From NCBI GenBank assembly GCA_025175895.1, contig CM045997.1, forward strand, positions 109,884,434 to 109,948,433: a stretch of 64,000 nt of DNA. The letters run 5' to 3'. Positions 35,532 to 46,855 of the stretch are shown one piece after another (the stretch's first letter is position 1; every line of letters starts with the position of its first letter). The notes below the pieces were generated by a model. The model made no database searches, was not told the origin of the DNA, and worked only from the letters and a program-made list of their open reading frames with translations. The stretch is from Wurfbainia villosa (Eukaryota; Streptophyta; Magnoliopsida; Zingiberales; Zingiberaceae). Made by a program: the position numbers and the translations under genes.

Positions 35532-36769
35532 TGTTAGGGCAATCAACCCGTGATATGGTTTTGATGTGTGTGGCAAAGGGTTTAAGTTAGGGTGATTGGA
35601 TTTGATATGTGTGTTGAAGTCTTGCAGGACTTAGTAATTCGCACATGGAGCTTTGGCAAGTGTCACCACTCATAACCTTGTGCTTGAGTCAGCGAAAGAG
35701 CATTGCAGAGTCGTGCGCTTGATGCATCCGAGGGACCGCCGAACGAGATGACTTAAAGCGAAGCCAAGGAAGCAGACTTCGAGGGCAAGAGATGCGAAGG
35801 AGCATTGCAGAGTCGTGTGCTTGATGCTGCCGAGGGACGTGGCCACGAACGAAGAGAGCTTCGGCGAGGGACTTCAAGTGAGATGAGAGAATGAGTGAAT
35901 TGTAAGTAGCTCATTAAATGAACTTGGCCGAATGACTAAGTATCGGAGGCTTGACTGCAAGGGTTGAGGTTTACCCGACCGCCAAATGCTCAAACAGATG
36001 TTAAGTTTGAGGTTTATCCGGCACCAGTCGACTGCCATGACATAGAAGTCAACTGCTCCAGGTCAAACAGAGTTCGACTGGTGTGTGGCTGAATCAAGTC
36101 GATATCAGTCGACTGCTTAAGGGAAGCGGTCGACTAATCACACTGTGCACGGGCACAAAAGCGAGTCGTCACTCGACTGGAAATCGACATCAGTCGACTG
36201 ATGATATCATTAGTCGACTGATCATCCGACTGCTGGAGAAAGCGGTCGCGGATCCCACGAATTTGGCCTGGTCAGGAGTTGTTGGAGTTGACATCAGTCG
36301 ACTGATGAAAGCATCAGTCGACTGATAGTGGCCAAGAGGAAGATTTGCTTCCTCTCTATAAAAAGAGAGGGTGAGGGATTTTAGATAAGAAATGTTCATG
36401 CTCTAAACATCCTACTAAGTGCCCCACAAAGCTCAAACTCCTTCTTCTAGTTTTCTTTCACATCTATTGTAAAAGAAGGAGTGATCTCATTGGTGTAAAG
36501 GTTTACCTCCACCTTGCTTGGGCTAAAGGGAGAGACCAATAGTGGATTGGTTGCAGAGTGATTCACCGGGGATGAATGGGACCGTGGATTAGCGGTGAGG
36601 TCGTGAATCACGTTATATCGTTTGTTAGCATTGCTTTTACTTTATGTTATCTTAATTGCTTGTTTAGTTTTGTTCTGTTGCGCTAATTATATTTGTAGAC
36701 AAGCAATTCCGTTCATACGACGAAAGAGGGCTATTCACCCCCCTCTAGCTGGCCATCGACGTTCCAACA
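35532..36769 (+). repeat. 5' LTR of G
   Basis: It starts TGTTAGGGCAATCAACCCG and ends ttcacccccctctagctgg followed by a tail to TTCCAACA, 1,238 bp. CAGTCGACTG-type sites lie at 36020-36340. A TATA-like box (ctctataaaaagag, 36354-36367) follows. Confidence 0.92.
36354..36367 (+). promoter_or_regulatory. TATA box in LTR of G
   Basis: ctctataaaaagag lies just downstream of the palindrome cluster, the same arrangement as in LTRs B and X. Confidence 0.65.
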
Positions 36770-36771
36770 AG

Positions 36772-36783
36772 TGGTATCAAAGC
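36772..36783 (+). promoter_or_regulatory. Primer-binding site of G
   Basis: tggtatcaaagc, two bases after the LTR, with one difference from the usual tggtatcagagc. Confidence 0.85.
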
Positions 36784-36830
36784 AAAGGTAGCTTGTCGAG
36801 GACTAACCGCCACAACAAGCACAATCAAGG

Positions 36831-38549
36831 ATGGTCGACTCTAACATTCACCTACCGAAGTTAGAGGGAGAATTTGCGTGGTGGAAGAAACGCATGGAGG
36901 TATTCTTCGAAACCGACTTTGAAATTCTATTAATAATGGAAAATAGTTTCGAGATACCTAGGGATGAAGATGGGGAGTAAATAGAGAAGACAAGATGGAC
37001 CAAAAGGCAACGAGAGGAGTATTTGGCAAACTCAAAAGTCAAACATCATCTTTACAACGTACTCCCTCAACAAGAGATCAATCGGATAGGAGAGTGTGCA
37101 AGTGCTAAAGAGATGTGGGAGAAGCTAGTAGAGCTTCGTGAAGGTACCTCGGAGGCCAAGCTTGCAAGGAGAGACCTCCTCCGCTCCCAACTAACAAATA
37201 TTAAACTCGAAAAGGGAGAAAAGGTAACCTCACTACACTCTAATTTTAAAGAAATTTTAATTTGACTAACGAGTGTAGGAGAAAAGCTATCCAACCGGGA
37301 CATGATAATGAAGGCTATAGATGCCTTTCCCTGGTCCTCGAAATGGAGCTCAATGGTGGACTCCTTCTACATCTCCAAAAATTTAAAAGTTAGCACCTTG
37401 GAGGAGTTCTTCTCAACCATGGAGCTCCATGAAACAAGGCTTAAGGGAGTAATTGAAGAATCAAGTATCAAGCCATCAAAAGGAGTAGCCTTAGTAGCCA
37501 ACAAGGGGAAGAAGAAGAAGATAGAGACTCCCTCCTCCTCCGATGAAACATCCTCCTCATCCTCCATGAATAGTAATGAAGATGCTTATATGGTAAGGAA
37601 GGTAAGACGTGCTTTAAGAAATTTAAAATTTAACAAATCTTATGATAGGAGAAAGCACAAGAGGAAAATCATTTGCTACAATTGCCAACACGAGGGACAT
37701 ATAAGAGATGATTGTCCCCTCTTGAACAAGAGCAAAGAAGAAAGGAGGAGAAAAGAAGAAAAGAAGAAGGGGAGCAAGAAGAAGGAAGAAGAGAAGAATG
37801 CCAAAGAAAAAGGGAAGGCCAAGACACTAAAAGCAAGGACATGGGATGATCCCTCTTCATCATCATCATCGGAAGAGGAAAATGCTTTTGTCACAAATTT
37901 GACCCTAATGACATTTGATGATCTAGACACCTCCTCCTCTGAGCAAGAAAAATCGAGCACAAGTGAGGAGAGTTCTAGTGAAGGGGGAGGCTCATCATCA
38001 TCCTCATCCGAATCCGAAGAAGAAGACATGGAAACTATGGTAACGAATTTAACTCCTAAGAAAATAGTTTCCATGATTTCTAGCTTAACTAGGGATTTAT
38101 TTAGGGCTAAGAAAAAGAACAAATGCATGCTTGATCAAATTAAGGATTTAGAAGAAAAATTAGAAAAAACATGCTCAAATGTTAATGATAATGTTTCCAG
38201 TTTTGAAAATGCATGCTCACATGTCTATATGCTTTTGGATGTAAATGATGCATGCATTGAAGAAAATAAGGCTTTAAGGGAAAAGGTAGACCATTTGACT
38301 AAAGCCCTAGAAAAAATTACAATAGGATCAAATACCCTTAATATGATTATAGGGAGCCAAAGGGCAAACTTCAATAGAAAAGGCCTAGGTTATAAGGGAA
38401 AAACAAATGAAAAGGCCTATAAATGTTTGATTGCTAAGGGTCAAGCCAAGAACAAGACAATAGCTAGAAAATGGATCCCTAAGAAATATTTAGTGAACCC
38501 CATAGGAAAGAACTTGTATTGGGTTCCTAAATCCATCCTTAAGGGTTAG
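36831..38549 (+). pseudogene. Element G gag, nearly intact (two stop codons)
   Basis: One reading frame of about 572 codons runs from M-V-D-S-N-I-H-L-P-K-L-E-G to W-V-P-K-S-I-L-K-G, broken only by TAA at 36978-36980 and TGA at 37263-37265. Segments in order: an N-terminal gag fold with W-W-K-K-R-M-E-V-F and E-M-W-E-K-L-V-E-L; a Lys/Ser-rich linker; a CCHC knuckle C-Y-N-C-Q-H-E-G-H-I-R-D-D-C (about 37674-37715); a very charged Lys/Glu stretch; Ser/Glu-rich acidic blocks; a long coiled-coil-like part (about 38060-38330); and a basic C-terminus. Both stops could come from single C-to-T changes. It is the best preserved protein gene in the retrotransposon nest. It would assemble particles but has no pol partner in its own element. 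Confidence 0.9.
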
Positions 38550-39690
38550 GAAAACCCTAGGTTAGTCAACCAAAATGAATTCACTTATATCATATTATTT
38601 GGTTGACTTAGGATGATCGGGACTAATTTTTTGAAATAGTGTTGGGTGATGATAATGCACCCATAAATAGTTTAAATCATGTTTGACTTATTGTCATGTT
38701 TTTATATCTAATGCATGATTACAAATTGATAGATACATGTGGTTCGTGATCATAATGTAAAATCAATACATATATGTCTTTATGATCATGTGGGTTTTTA
38801 GGATGATACTTAGCCTTGTGTAGAATTGCATGAATTTGAAGGTTAAGTATATAAATACCTTTAGGAACATCTCACATTCACTATAAGGATAACCTTGATT
38901 GAAAACATAGTATGGGTGAGATGATAGGATGATACTAATGGTCCACTAATGCCTATGACATTTATATGGTCATTTAAAGTATCAAAATAGCAATAATAGA
39001 CCAATCATGGGGAAGGCTTATATTTAATTCATAGACATATTGCCCAAAGATCATGGTTGGATATTTCATATGTTTTCAAAACAATTTCTTACTTTAAAAT
39101 CTGTGTTCATGTTTTGAAACAATCTAATGCAAAACTAGGTGCTAAAATTGATACAAATTTGATCAAAACACTAGTTATTTTTGAAACTTTTGGGTTTTTG
39201 GCAAATCATTGAAAATATAAGTAATTTTCATGAAAACTTATTTTTCACTGATAAAGCACTTTAAAAGAAATGTGTTTTCAAAATTTCACAATTTTTAGAA
39301 TTTTTTGGAATTTCTAGTGCATTTTTGAAATTCATCCAGAAAATCAGAAAAGATGAAATCTGTGTGTCAGTCGACTGATGTACTGTGCACGAGCACAGTA
39401 ACCTATTTTATCAGGTTTTTATTTGGATTTTGGTATTTTTCCTCCTTAGAGTTGATGTCATGCTTATATATCATTTGGATAGTATTTTTGATGGTGTAAA
39501 AGGGGGAGAAATAGGGAAGTTTAAGTTAATCATGCTAATTGGGAATTTAGCATATCTTAAGGGGGAGTTGCATTTTTAAGGGGGAGTTGTTATACTCATG
39601 TTTTTACTTACATGCTTTCCTTGCTTATGTTGTTATTGTCATTTGTTTACCTAACTTAAAAGGATTACCACACATCAAAAAGGGGAAGAT
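38550..39690 (+). other. Noncoding 3' interior of G with several polypurine tracts
   Basis: Runs of aagggggag occur near 39499, 39551 and 39579. The tract adjoining the 3' LTR is aaaaaggggaagat (about 39677-39690). A single GTCGACTG site lies near 39369. No coding feature is present. Confidence 0.8.
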
Positions 39691-40081
39691 AGTTAGGGCA
39701 ATCAACCTGTGATATGATTTTGATGTGTGTGGCAAAGGATTTAAGTTAGGGTGATTTGATTTGATATGTGCGTTGGAGTCTTGCAGGACTTAGTAATTCC
39801 CACATGGAGCTTTGACAAGTGTCACCACTCACAACCTCGTGCTTGAGTCGGCGAAGAAGCATTGCAGAGTCGTGTGCTTGATGCATCTGAGGGACCGCCG
39901 GACGAGATGACTTGAAGCGAAGACAAGGAAGCAGAATTCGAGGGCAAGAGACGCGAAAGAGCATTGCAGAGTCGTGTGCTTGATGCTACCGAGGGACGTG
40001 GCCGCGAACGAAGAGAGCTTCGGCGAGAGACTTCAAGTGAGATGAGAGAATGAGTGAATTGTAAATAGCTCATTAGGTGAA
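39691..40081 (+). repeat. 3' LTR fragment of G
   Basis: It matches 35532-35922 closely. The first base has changed (agttaggg for tgttaggg). It stops at gctcattaggtgaac, where 5S spacer sequence begins. Confidence 0.92.
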
Positions 40082-40229
40082 CAAAAACAATAAATGAAAC
40101 AAAAATGCACGGACCCCCTCACCCGGAGCCGTGACGCGAACACGAGGCCACGAGCCGCCCCCGCCAACAAAAAAGAAGAAGGAAATTCACCATATATATA
40201 AATATAAAAAGAACTAAACAACAAAAATA

Positions 40230-40346
40230 GGTGCAACACGAGAACTTCCCAGGGGGTCACCCATCCTAGTAGTGCTCTCGCCCAAGCCCGCTTAACTTCG
40301 AAGTCTTGATAGGATCCGATGCATTAGTGCTGGTATGATCGCACCC
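40230..40346 (-). rRNA. 5S rRNA copy 1
   Basis: 117 bp with about seven substitutions and no indels, including changes in the A-box region (aagcccgc). The minus-strand terminator is TATTTTTGTTG. A TATA-like ATAAATA lies about 29 bp upstream. Probably a diverged edge copy. Confidence 0.93.
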
Positions 40347-40661
40347 ACCATTTCTCCCACGCCCTCCCTATTTATCGCGCTAATGGTCTCTCCTCCGGTT
40401 CTCCCACGCTCCTCCAGCACCCCCAATCCCTCCGCGCTTTCTTCCCGCAAAAACCAAGACAAACCTAATTAAGGGCAATCGAACACACGCGCACGCACCC
40501 ACCCCCAACCCCCTTTCAAAAATAATAATAAACGAAATAAAAATGCACGGACCCCCTCTCCCGGAGCCGCGACGCGAACACGAGGCCGCGAGTCGCCCCC
40601 GCCAACAAAAAAGAAGAAGAGAATTCACCATATATATAAAAAGAAAGAAACGACAAAAATA

Positions 40662-40778
40662 GGTGCAACACGAGGACTTCCCAAGGGGTCACCCATCCTA
40701 GTACTGCCCTCGCTCAAGCACGCTTAACTTCGGAGATCTAATGGGATCTAGTGCATTAGTGCTGGTATGATCGCACCC
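40662..40778 (-). rRNA. 5S rRNA copy 2
   Basis: 117 bp, no indels, about six or seven substitutions (for example gctcaagcacgc, gagatctaatgg, gatctagtgc). Confidence 0.95.
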
Positions 40779-41098
40779 ATCAATTCTCCCACGCCCTCCC
40801 TATTTATCGTGCTAATGGTCTCTCCTTCGGTTCTCCCACGCCCCTTCGACACCCCTAATCCCTCCGCACTTCCTTCCCGCCAAAACCAAGACAAACCTAA
40901 TTAAGGGCAATCGAATGCACGCACACGCACCCACCCCCAACCCCTTTCAAAAATAATAATAAACGAAACAAAAACGCATAGACCCCCTCTCCCGGAGCCG
41001 CGACGCGAACACGAGGCCGAAAGCTGCCCCCGCCAACAAAAAAGAGGAAGGGAATTCACCATATATATAAATATAAAAAGAACGAAACAACAAAAATA

Positions 41099-41216
41099 GG
41101 TGCAACACGAGGACTTCCCAGGGGGGTCACCCATCTTAGTACTGCTCTCGCCCAAGCACGCTTAACTTCGGAGTTCTGATGGGATCCGGTGCATTAGTGC
41201 TGGAATGATCGCACCC
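41099..41216 (-). rRNA. 5S rRNA copy 3
   Basis: 118 bp. One extra base in the G run near the 3' end and two substitutions. Confidence 0.96.
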
Positions 41217-41538
41217 ACCATTTCTCCCACACCCTCCCTATTTATCGCGCTAATGGTCTCTCCTCCGATTCTCCCACGCCCCTCCGGCACCCCCAATCCC
41301 TCCGTGCTTCCTTCCCGCCAAAACCAAGACAAACCTAATTAAGGGCAATCGAACGCACGCGCACACACCCACCCCCACCCCCCCTTTCAAAAATAATAAT
41401 AAACAAAACAAAAATGCACCGACCCCCTCTCCCGGAGCCGCGACGCAAACTCGAGGCCGCGAGCTGCCCCCGCCAACAAAAAAGAAGAAGGGAATTCACC
41501 ATATATATGAATATAAAAAGAACGAAACAACAAAAATA

Positions 41539-41681
41539 GGTGCAACACGAGGACTTCCAAGGGGGTCACCCATCCTAGTAGTGCTCTCGCCCAAGCACGC
41601 TTAACTTCGGAGATCTGATGGGATCCGGTGCATTAGTGCTGGTATGGGATCCGGTGCATTAGTGCTGGTATGATCACACCC
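41539..41681 (-). rRNA. 5S rRNA copy 4, with 26-bp internal duplication
   Basis: 143 bp. The segment at 41620-41645 is repeated exactly at 41646-41671, in the 5' third of the transcript (the helix I-II-III area), upstream of the A box. The rest is close to consensus. Such an RNA would not fold normally, so this copy is likely a pseudogene. Confidence 0.93.
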
Positions 41682-42001
41682 ACCATTTCTCCCACGCCCT
41701 CCCTATTTATCGCGCTAATGGTCTCTCCTTCGGTTCTCCCACACCCCTCCGACACCCCCAATCCCTCCGCGCTTCCTTCCCGCCAAAACCAAGACAAACC
41801 TAATTAAGGGCAATCGAACGCACGTGCACGCACCCACCCCCACCCCTCTTTCAAAAATAATAATAAACGAAACAAAAACGCACAGACCCCCTCTCCCGGA
41901 GCTGCGACGCGAACACGAGGTTGCGAGCCACCCCCACCAACAAAAAAGAAGAAGGGAATTCACCATATATATAAATATAAAAAGAACTAAAAACAAAAAT
42001 A

Positions 42002-42118
42002 GGTGCAACACGAGGACTTCCCAGGGGGTCACCCATCCTAGTATTGCTCTCGCCCAAGCACGCTTAGCTTCGGAGTTCTGATGGGATTCGGTGCATTAGT
42101 GTTGTTATGATCGCACCC
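42002..42118 (-). rRNA. 5S rRNA copy 5
   Basis: 117 bp, five substitutions, no indels. Confidence 0.96.
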
Positions 42119-42432
42119 ACCATTTCTCTCATGCTCTCCCTATTTATAGCGCTAATGGTCTCTCCTCCAGTTCTCCCACGCCCCTCCGGCACCCCCAATC
42201 CCTCCGCGCTTCCTTCCCGCCAAGACAAACCTAATTAAGGGCAATCGAACGCACGCGCATGCACCCACCCCACCCCCCTTTCAAAAATAATAATAAACGA
42301 AATAAAAACGCATGGACCCGCTCTCCGGAGCGCGATCACGAACACGAGGCCATGAGCCACTCCCCCTCCCAACAAAAGAAGAAGGGAATTCACCATATAT
42401 ATAAATATAAAAAGAACGAAACAACAAAAATA

Positions 42433-42549
42433 GGTACAACACGAGGACTTCCCAGGGGGTCACCCATCCTAGTACTGCTCTCGCCCAAGCATGCTTAGCT
42501 TCGGAGTTCTGATGGGATCCGGTGCATTAGTGCTGGTATGATCGCACCC
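42433..42549 (-). rRNA. 5S rRNA copy 6
   Basis: 117 bp, three substitutions (ggtacaac, catgcttagc). Its downstream spacer is the LINE target. Confidence 0.97.
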
Positions 42550-42835
42550 AGCATTTCTCCCACGCCCTCCCTATTTATCGCGCCAATGATCTCTCCTCCG
42601 GTTCTCCCACGCCGCTCTGACACCCCCAATCCCTCCGCGCTTCCTTCCCGCCAAAACCAAGACAAACCTAATTAAGGGCACGCGCACGCACCCACCCCCA
42701 CCCCCCTTTCAAAAATAATAATAAACGAAACAAAAACGAACGGACCCCCTCTCCCGGAGCCGCGACGCGAACACGAGGCCGCGAGCCGCCCCCGCCAACA
42801 AAAAAAAAATAAGGGAATTCACCATATATATAAAT

Positions 42836-42851
42836 ATAAAAAGAACGAAAC
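42836..42851 (+). repeat. Left target-site duplication of the LINE
   Basis: ataaaaagaacgaaac, normal 5S spacer sequence, paired with ataaaaagaaggaaac at 55393-55408 (15 of 16 bases match). Confidence 0.92.
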
Positions 42852-42852
42852 T

Positions 42853-44012
42853 GTCAAGACAAATAACCTGCACGACAACTTACAATCCATCACGGCAAGG
42901 GAAGTAGACACACAGGAGGTGAAGTCTCACAGGCAAAACAAAGGAAAGGAGAAGTTAAATGCTAAACATGGGAAATCATGTTATGATAGAGTTGTCCAAT
43001 TCAAACACCCTGATTTTCAAATGAAACAACAGGCACAGACACAAATGGATCGAAGGATAAGCAGTACAGCAGGGAAGCAGATGCAAAACATATGGAAGGA
43101 AGGGCAGTCCAGATCTGGTCAGATGGCACGGGCTCAAGACAAAACATCAGCAGATCAGGGGATTAAAAATTAGAATCAGAATACACTTACAGTGGTACCG
43201 GAGAATATGCCAGTAACTGATATCAGAAATGGGGTGGTTGGTACAGAAGCAGTAAATATAATTGAAACAGCAGCTCTAGGGCAAAGAATGGCAGGAAAGG
43301 CAGGTGCACAGGTTCACATGGACAAATCAGCACTACAACAAGACCAACTGGCACAAGGGCAGCAAAGAGCAGGCCAAGTGATTAAAAAATGTGAGGGCCA
43401 ACAAAATGCAGTAACATTGCTAAGGAAAAAGGGAAACTATAATGGTGATGCTGAAACTGAAACTCATTTGGCCAAGGGGACAATTGAACCAAATATGCAA
43501 GGCAAAGAATCCAAAGACAGTGTAGGGAGGCCACGCAAAGCACAAACTCGACCTAGAACACAAAAACCTGCACAACATAATATACAAATGGAACAAGCAA
43601 GTCAAAATGAAAACCAAGCAACAAAAGGGGGGGGGGATTGCAGAGGTCAATATGGTGGATCAATATTGCAAGGAGGGAAAGAGGAACCTAGTGGCACAGA
43701 ACTGGAAAACCTGGAAATCAAAATTCAGCATGACAGTGGGCAGCAGAAAGAAATACTAGAGGCAAATGGCCCTATTGTGCAAACACAGACACACAAAGAA
43801 GATGAGGGAAGTCCTTGGAAAATTCAAACCAGATCTCGAACATACAAGAAGAAAGCAAGGTTGGAAGTGGCAATGAAGCAAAAACACTTAACCCAGCAGC
43901 AAGGCCAAAAGCTGGACAAACAGAAACAGACACCACTGGAATTACATGCAACAACACTAGTAATTGGAGATCTTCAACAGTTGGTCGAAACACAGATCCA
44001 ATGGGATGATAG
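42853..44012 (+). pseudogene. LINE ORF1 C-terminal fragment
   Basis: One open frame of about 386 codons with a single TAG (43171-43173). The protein is hydrophilic, rich in Gln, Lys, Glu and Gly, with no membrane segment and repeated words such as R-K-A-Q-T-R-P-R-T and K-I-Q-T-R-S-R-T-Y. Plant L1 ORF1 proteins have an N-terminal RNA-binding domain and CCHC knuckle followed by such a low-complexity tail; only the tail remains here. The frame runs by chance a further 19 codons into LTR X; those residues are not LINE. A short continuation with L-G-L-P-T-S-E-W-L may resume at 50937. Confidence 0.7.
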
Positions 44013-45192
44013 TGTTGGTGCAACAATGCTCCAAGCATTTATATGTTTTGATGTTTGGCTAATCATTTAAGTTAGGCAATATCTTGTGATCTAATTACGA
44101 ATGTGTTTAAGTGACAGGGAAATCCAAGGATGAAGACTTGGTAAAAGGAAGTCCAAGTATGATCTTGGCAATGGAAGTCCAAGGGATGGACTTGGCAGCA
44201 TAAGACCAAGCTTGTAGTCTTGGCAGCATAAAGTCCAAAGTGAACCTTGGCAAAGGAAGTCCAAAGTAAAGTCTTGGCAGCATAAGTCCAAGCTTGTAGT
44301 CTTGGCGACGTAAAGTCCAAGCATTTGGCAACCCAAGACATGACGAAACCGAAGGAAGCTCTTGGAAGCAAAGCGCAAAGGATGAACAAGTCGCGGACTC
44401 GGAGGGATCCTGAAGGCGCAAGGCTTATTGAGGAGCTAGAAGGTTGAGTCTAGGTCTAGGGTATAAAATCAAGTATGAATTACTGATGTATCGATCTGAA
44501 ACCGACCATCGATCAATCGAGTCGATCGATCGTGATCGTTGCGATCGTCGTGCCAAGGGCATCGATCGGTGATCAAGGAAATATCGCACAGAATCACGCG
44601 ATCTCACTCATTGCTGCCTTGATCACTCGGTGATCACCCCATCGTCGATCGATGGAGGGATCACCGATCGTGATCACTGGCCGTTGAAATGCGGCTACGA
44701 ATCTCCGCAGAGATCGCATTTGAAGCCGTTGAGCCGGCGGCCGATCGTGATGGTATGCATCGGTCGGTGATCGGCATAGCGGAAAAATAGCCCCTCTTCT
44801 ATAAAAAGGGGTCATGGGGAGCTTGGTGAAGCTAGTGCTCTTGCTCCTAACTATACTCTCGTGCTCACCAAGCCTTCCAAGTGTTTTTAGTGATTTAAAT
44901 CCTCCTCTTCTCTTGTTCTTGATCATCCATCATTGTAAAGAAGAGGAGAGCATTGTAAGAAAGGTTTCTCCACCTTGGTTCATCCAAAGGAGGTTCTAGT
45001 GAAGGTTGATTAGGGCTAATCCACCTTACGGATTGCCGGAGTAGGAGCGTCATCTCGAACCACATTACATCAGTGTTAGCTTTGTTCTTGCTTTGATTTG
45101 TGTTTATATTTTGTATTGCTTCCGCTAACATTTTTTTATAGAAAAGAAGAAAAGCTAATCACCCCCCTCTAGCCATTCTAAGGGTCCTAACA
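44013..45192 (+). repeat. 5' LTR of Sirevirus X
   Basis: It starts TGTTGGTGCAACAATGCTCC, ends cccccctctagccattcta plus a tail to CTAACA, 1,180 bp. U3 (about 44480-44770) is full of CGATCG and GTGATC words and lacks AGTCGACTG. AAGTCCAAG words lie at 44125-44320. Confidence 0.93.
44798..44807 (+). promoter_or_regulatory. TATA box in LTR of X
   Basis: tctataaaaa lies directly after the palindrome-rich U3, as in B and G. Confidence 0.65.
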
Positions 45193-45194
45193 AG

Positions 45195-45206
45195 TGGTAT
45201 CAGAGC
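45195..45206 (+). promoter_or_regulatory. Primer-binding site of X
   Basis: tggtatcagagc, two bases after the LTR, is the initiator tRNA-Met PBS. Confidence 0.95.
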
Positions 45207-45246
45207 CCGGATAGCTTGGAAGATCTCACCATCAACCAAGACATCA

Positions 45247-46855
45247 ATGGCTCTTCAAGAGGGATATAGCATCGCCAAGCCGCCGCTATTCGATGGGAGT
45301 CACTTTGCGTATTGGAAAGGTAGGATGAAGTACTATCTTATGAGTAATATTGAAATTTGGCATAGTGTTGTAGATGGCTTCGAGGAACCGGTGGATGAAC
45401 ATGGACATCCTATTCCAAGCAAGGATTGGACAAGAGAAATAAACAAGAAATTTGAATCAAATGCAAAGGCCGTCCTCACCATCCAATGCGGCGTCACAAT
45501 GGAGCAACTCAACAAGGTGGGGCCTTTTGAATCCGCCAAGGAGCTATGGGAAAAGCTCATTGAGCTAAATGAGGGTTCCAATGAATCAAAGAGGGCCAAG
45601 AAGGACCTATTAATTGGACAACTTCAAGCCTTCCAAATGAAGATGCACAAGTCAAATGCATGGAAGGTTCAAGGAAATTGTAAACGGACTCCATATCATA
45701 GGTGAGCGAGTTGATAACCGGGATTTGGTAAGGTATATTTTACAAGCATTTCCTAGAAATTCTTTATGGACTTCAATAGTTGATGCCATTAAGGTAACTA
45801 GGGATTTATCTCAAATTAAAATTGATGAATTATTTTGTGAGTTTGAATTACATGAGCAAACTAACATGTCCTCTAAGGAAAAGGGTTTAGCTCTATTTGT
45901 TGAAAAGAAGGACAAGAAAGAAAAGAAGAAGAAGGAAAGAAAAGAAGCATCATCATCATCCGAGTCGGAGGATGAGTCAAATGTGATGGGGACTCATCTA
46001 GTGAAATGGCAAATTTCGTCAAGAAGCTTTATAGAAAGTCAAGAGAGTTCAAGAATAGAGAAGCAAGGAAGGGGTCTCATTCCTCAAAAGGTAAATTTAA
46101 TGGTAATTCAAGTTTTAGTAATAATGTGATTTGTCATGCTTGCAATAAGAAGGGGCATATAAAGCTGAATTGCCCGAGCTAAAGAAGGAGGAAAAGGAAA
46201 AGAAAAGAAGGACAAGAAGAAAAAGAAGAAGAAGGAGGCCATGGTGGCTCAAACCACATGGGACACACCAAGTGTTGAAGACTCTTCATCCGATGATGAG
46301 CTTTGCCACATCACACGCCATGTGGCACTCATGGCATTAGAAGATGATTCCGGCACATCAAGTCAAGAAGACTCTTCATGTGAATCGTCATCTAGTGACG
46401 ATGAGGTAATGAATTCTCCCAAGGTTATGCTTCTCTATAAATCAATTGCTTATCTTAAAGAAGCTCTAGATAAGTCAAAATCTAAGGTTAAGAGCATGAA
46501 GGTAGAACTAAAGGCCATTAGGAATGAAAAGCCTTCACATATTGACTCTTGCATGCTTAGGGAAGAAAATGACAAACTTAAGGATGAGGTTAGTGACTTG
46601 AAAGCATGTTTAGAAAAATTTTCAAATGGCTCAAAGTGTCTTGATATGATTCGTAGTAGACAAAGAGCGGTTTATAACAAGGCCGGGTTAGGATATAAGC
46701 CAAAAGAAAAAGAAGTTGCTTATATTTCATTAATTAATAGGAAAGCAACCATTAAGGGTAAGGTTAAGAAAGCTTGGGTACCTAAGAAGTTTTTACTTAA
46801 TGTTACCGGTCCAAATATTTGGGTACCAAAAGCTTGTGTTTTTCATGTGACTTAG
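45247..46855 (+). pseudogene. Sirevirus X gag, frame-shifted
   Basis: It starts M-A-L-Q-E-G-Y-S-I-A-K-P-P-L-F-D-G, then W-K-G-R-M-K-Y-Y and E-L-W-E-K-L-I-E-L-N-E-G. A frame change near 45655 passes to F-K-E-I-V-N-G-L-H-I-I-G and L-V-R-Y-I-L-Q-A-F-P. The knuckle (C-N-K-K-G-H-I-K-L-N-C, about 46138-46175) is in yet another frame. The last part, open from 46241, has acidic Ser/Asp blocks, a coiled coil (about 46430-46620) and a basic end with K-A-W-V-P-K-K-F. It closes with TAG at 46853-46855, in the same frame as pol. Confidence 0.9.

Larger units (their letters stand above)
35532..40081 (+). mobile_element. Gag-only Sirevirus-type element G, 3' LTR truncated at the 5S array
   Basis: The complete 5' LTR (35532-36769) and a PBS are followed by a single long gag (36831-38549), 1.1 kb of non-coding DNA with several gggggag tracts, and the first 391 bp of the 3' LTR (39691-40081). 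No protease, integrase or RT is present. It inserted in the 5' LTR of E. Its own right end was lost where 5S spacer begins, so no target duplication can be scored. Confidence 0.9.
40082..42851 (-). repeat. 5S rDNA tandem array, left block (six genes)
   Basis: Units of about 431-463 bp, each a 5S gene on the minus strand plus about 310-350 bp of spacer. The spacer has constant parts: ctccctatttatcgcgc and ctctcctccggttctccc upstream of the gene; then gcttccttcccgcc, acctaattaagggca, a C/A-rich cacccacccccac segment, aataataataaacgaaac, gaacacgaggccgcgagccg; and the segment ccatatatataaatataaa downstream of the gene. The left end is a partial spacer abutting G. The right end is the target site of the LINE. 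Confidence 0.97.

Noticed and set aside
37676..38128. Minus-strand open frame opposite G gag
   Set aside because: It is the antisense of the Ser/Glu/Lys-rich gag segment, a usual shadow of biased codons.
43192..44070. A 292-codon host gene
   Set aside because: The Gln-rich frame is the tail of LINE ORF1 and its last codons read into LTR X. It has no independent start or promoter.
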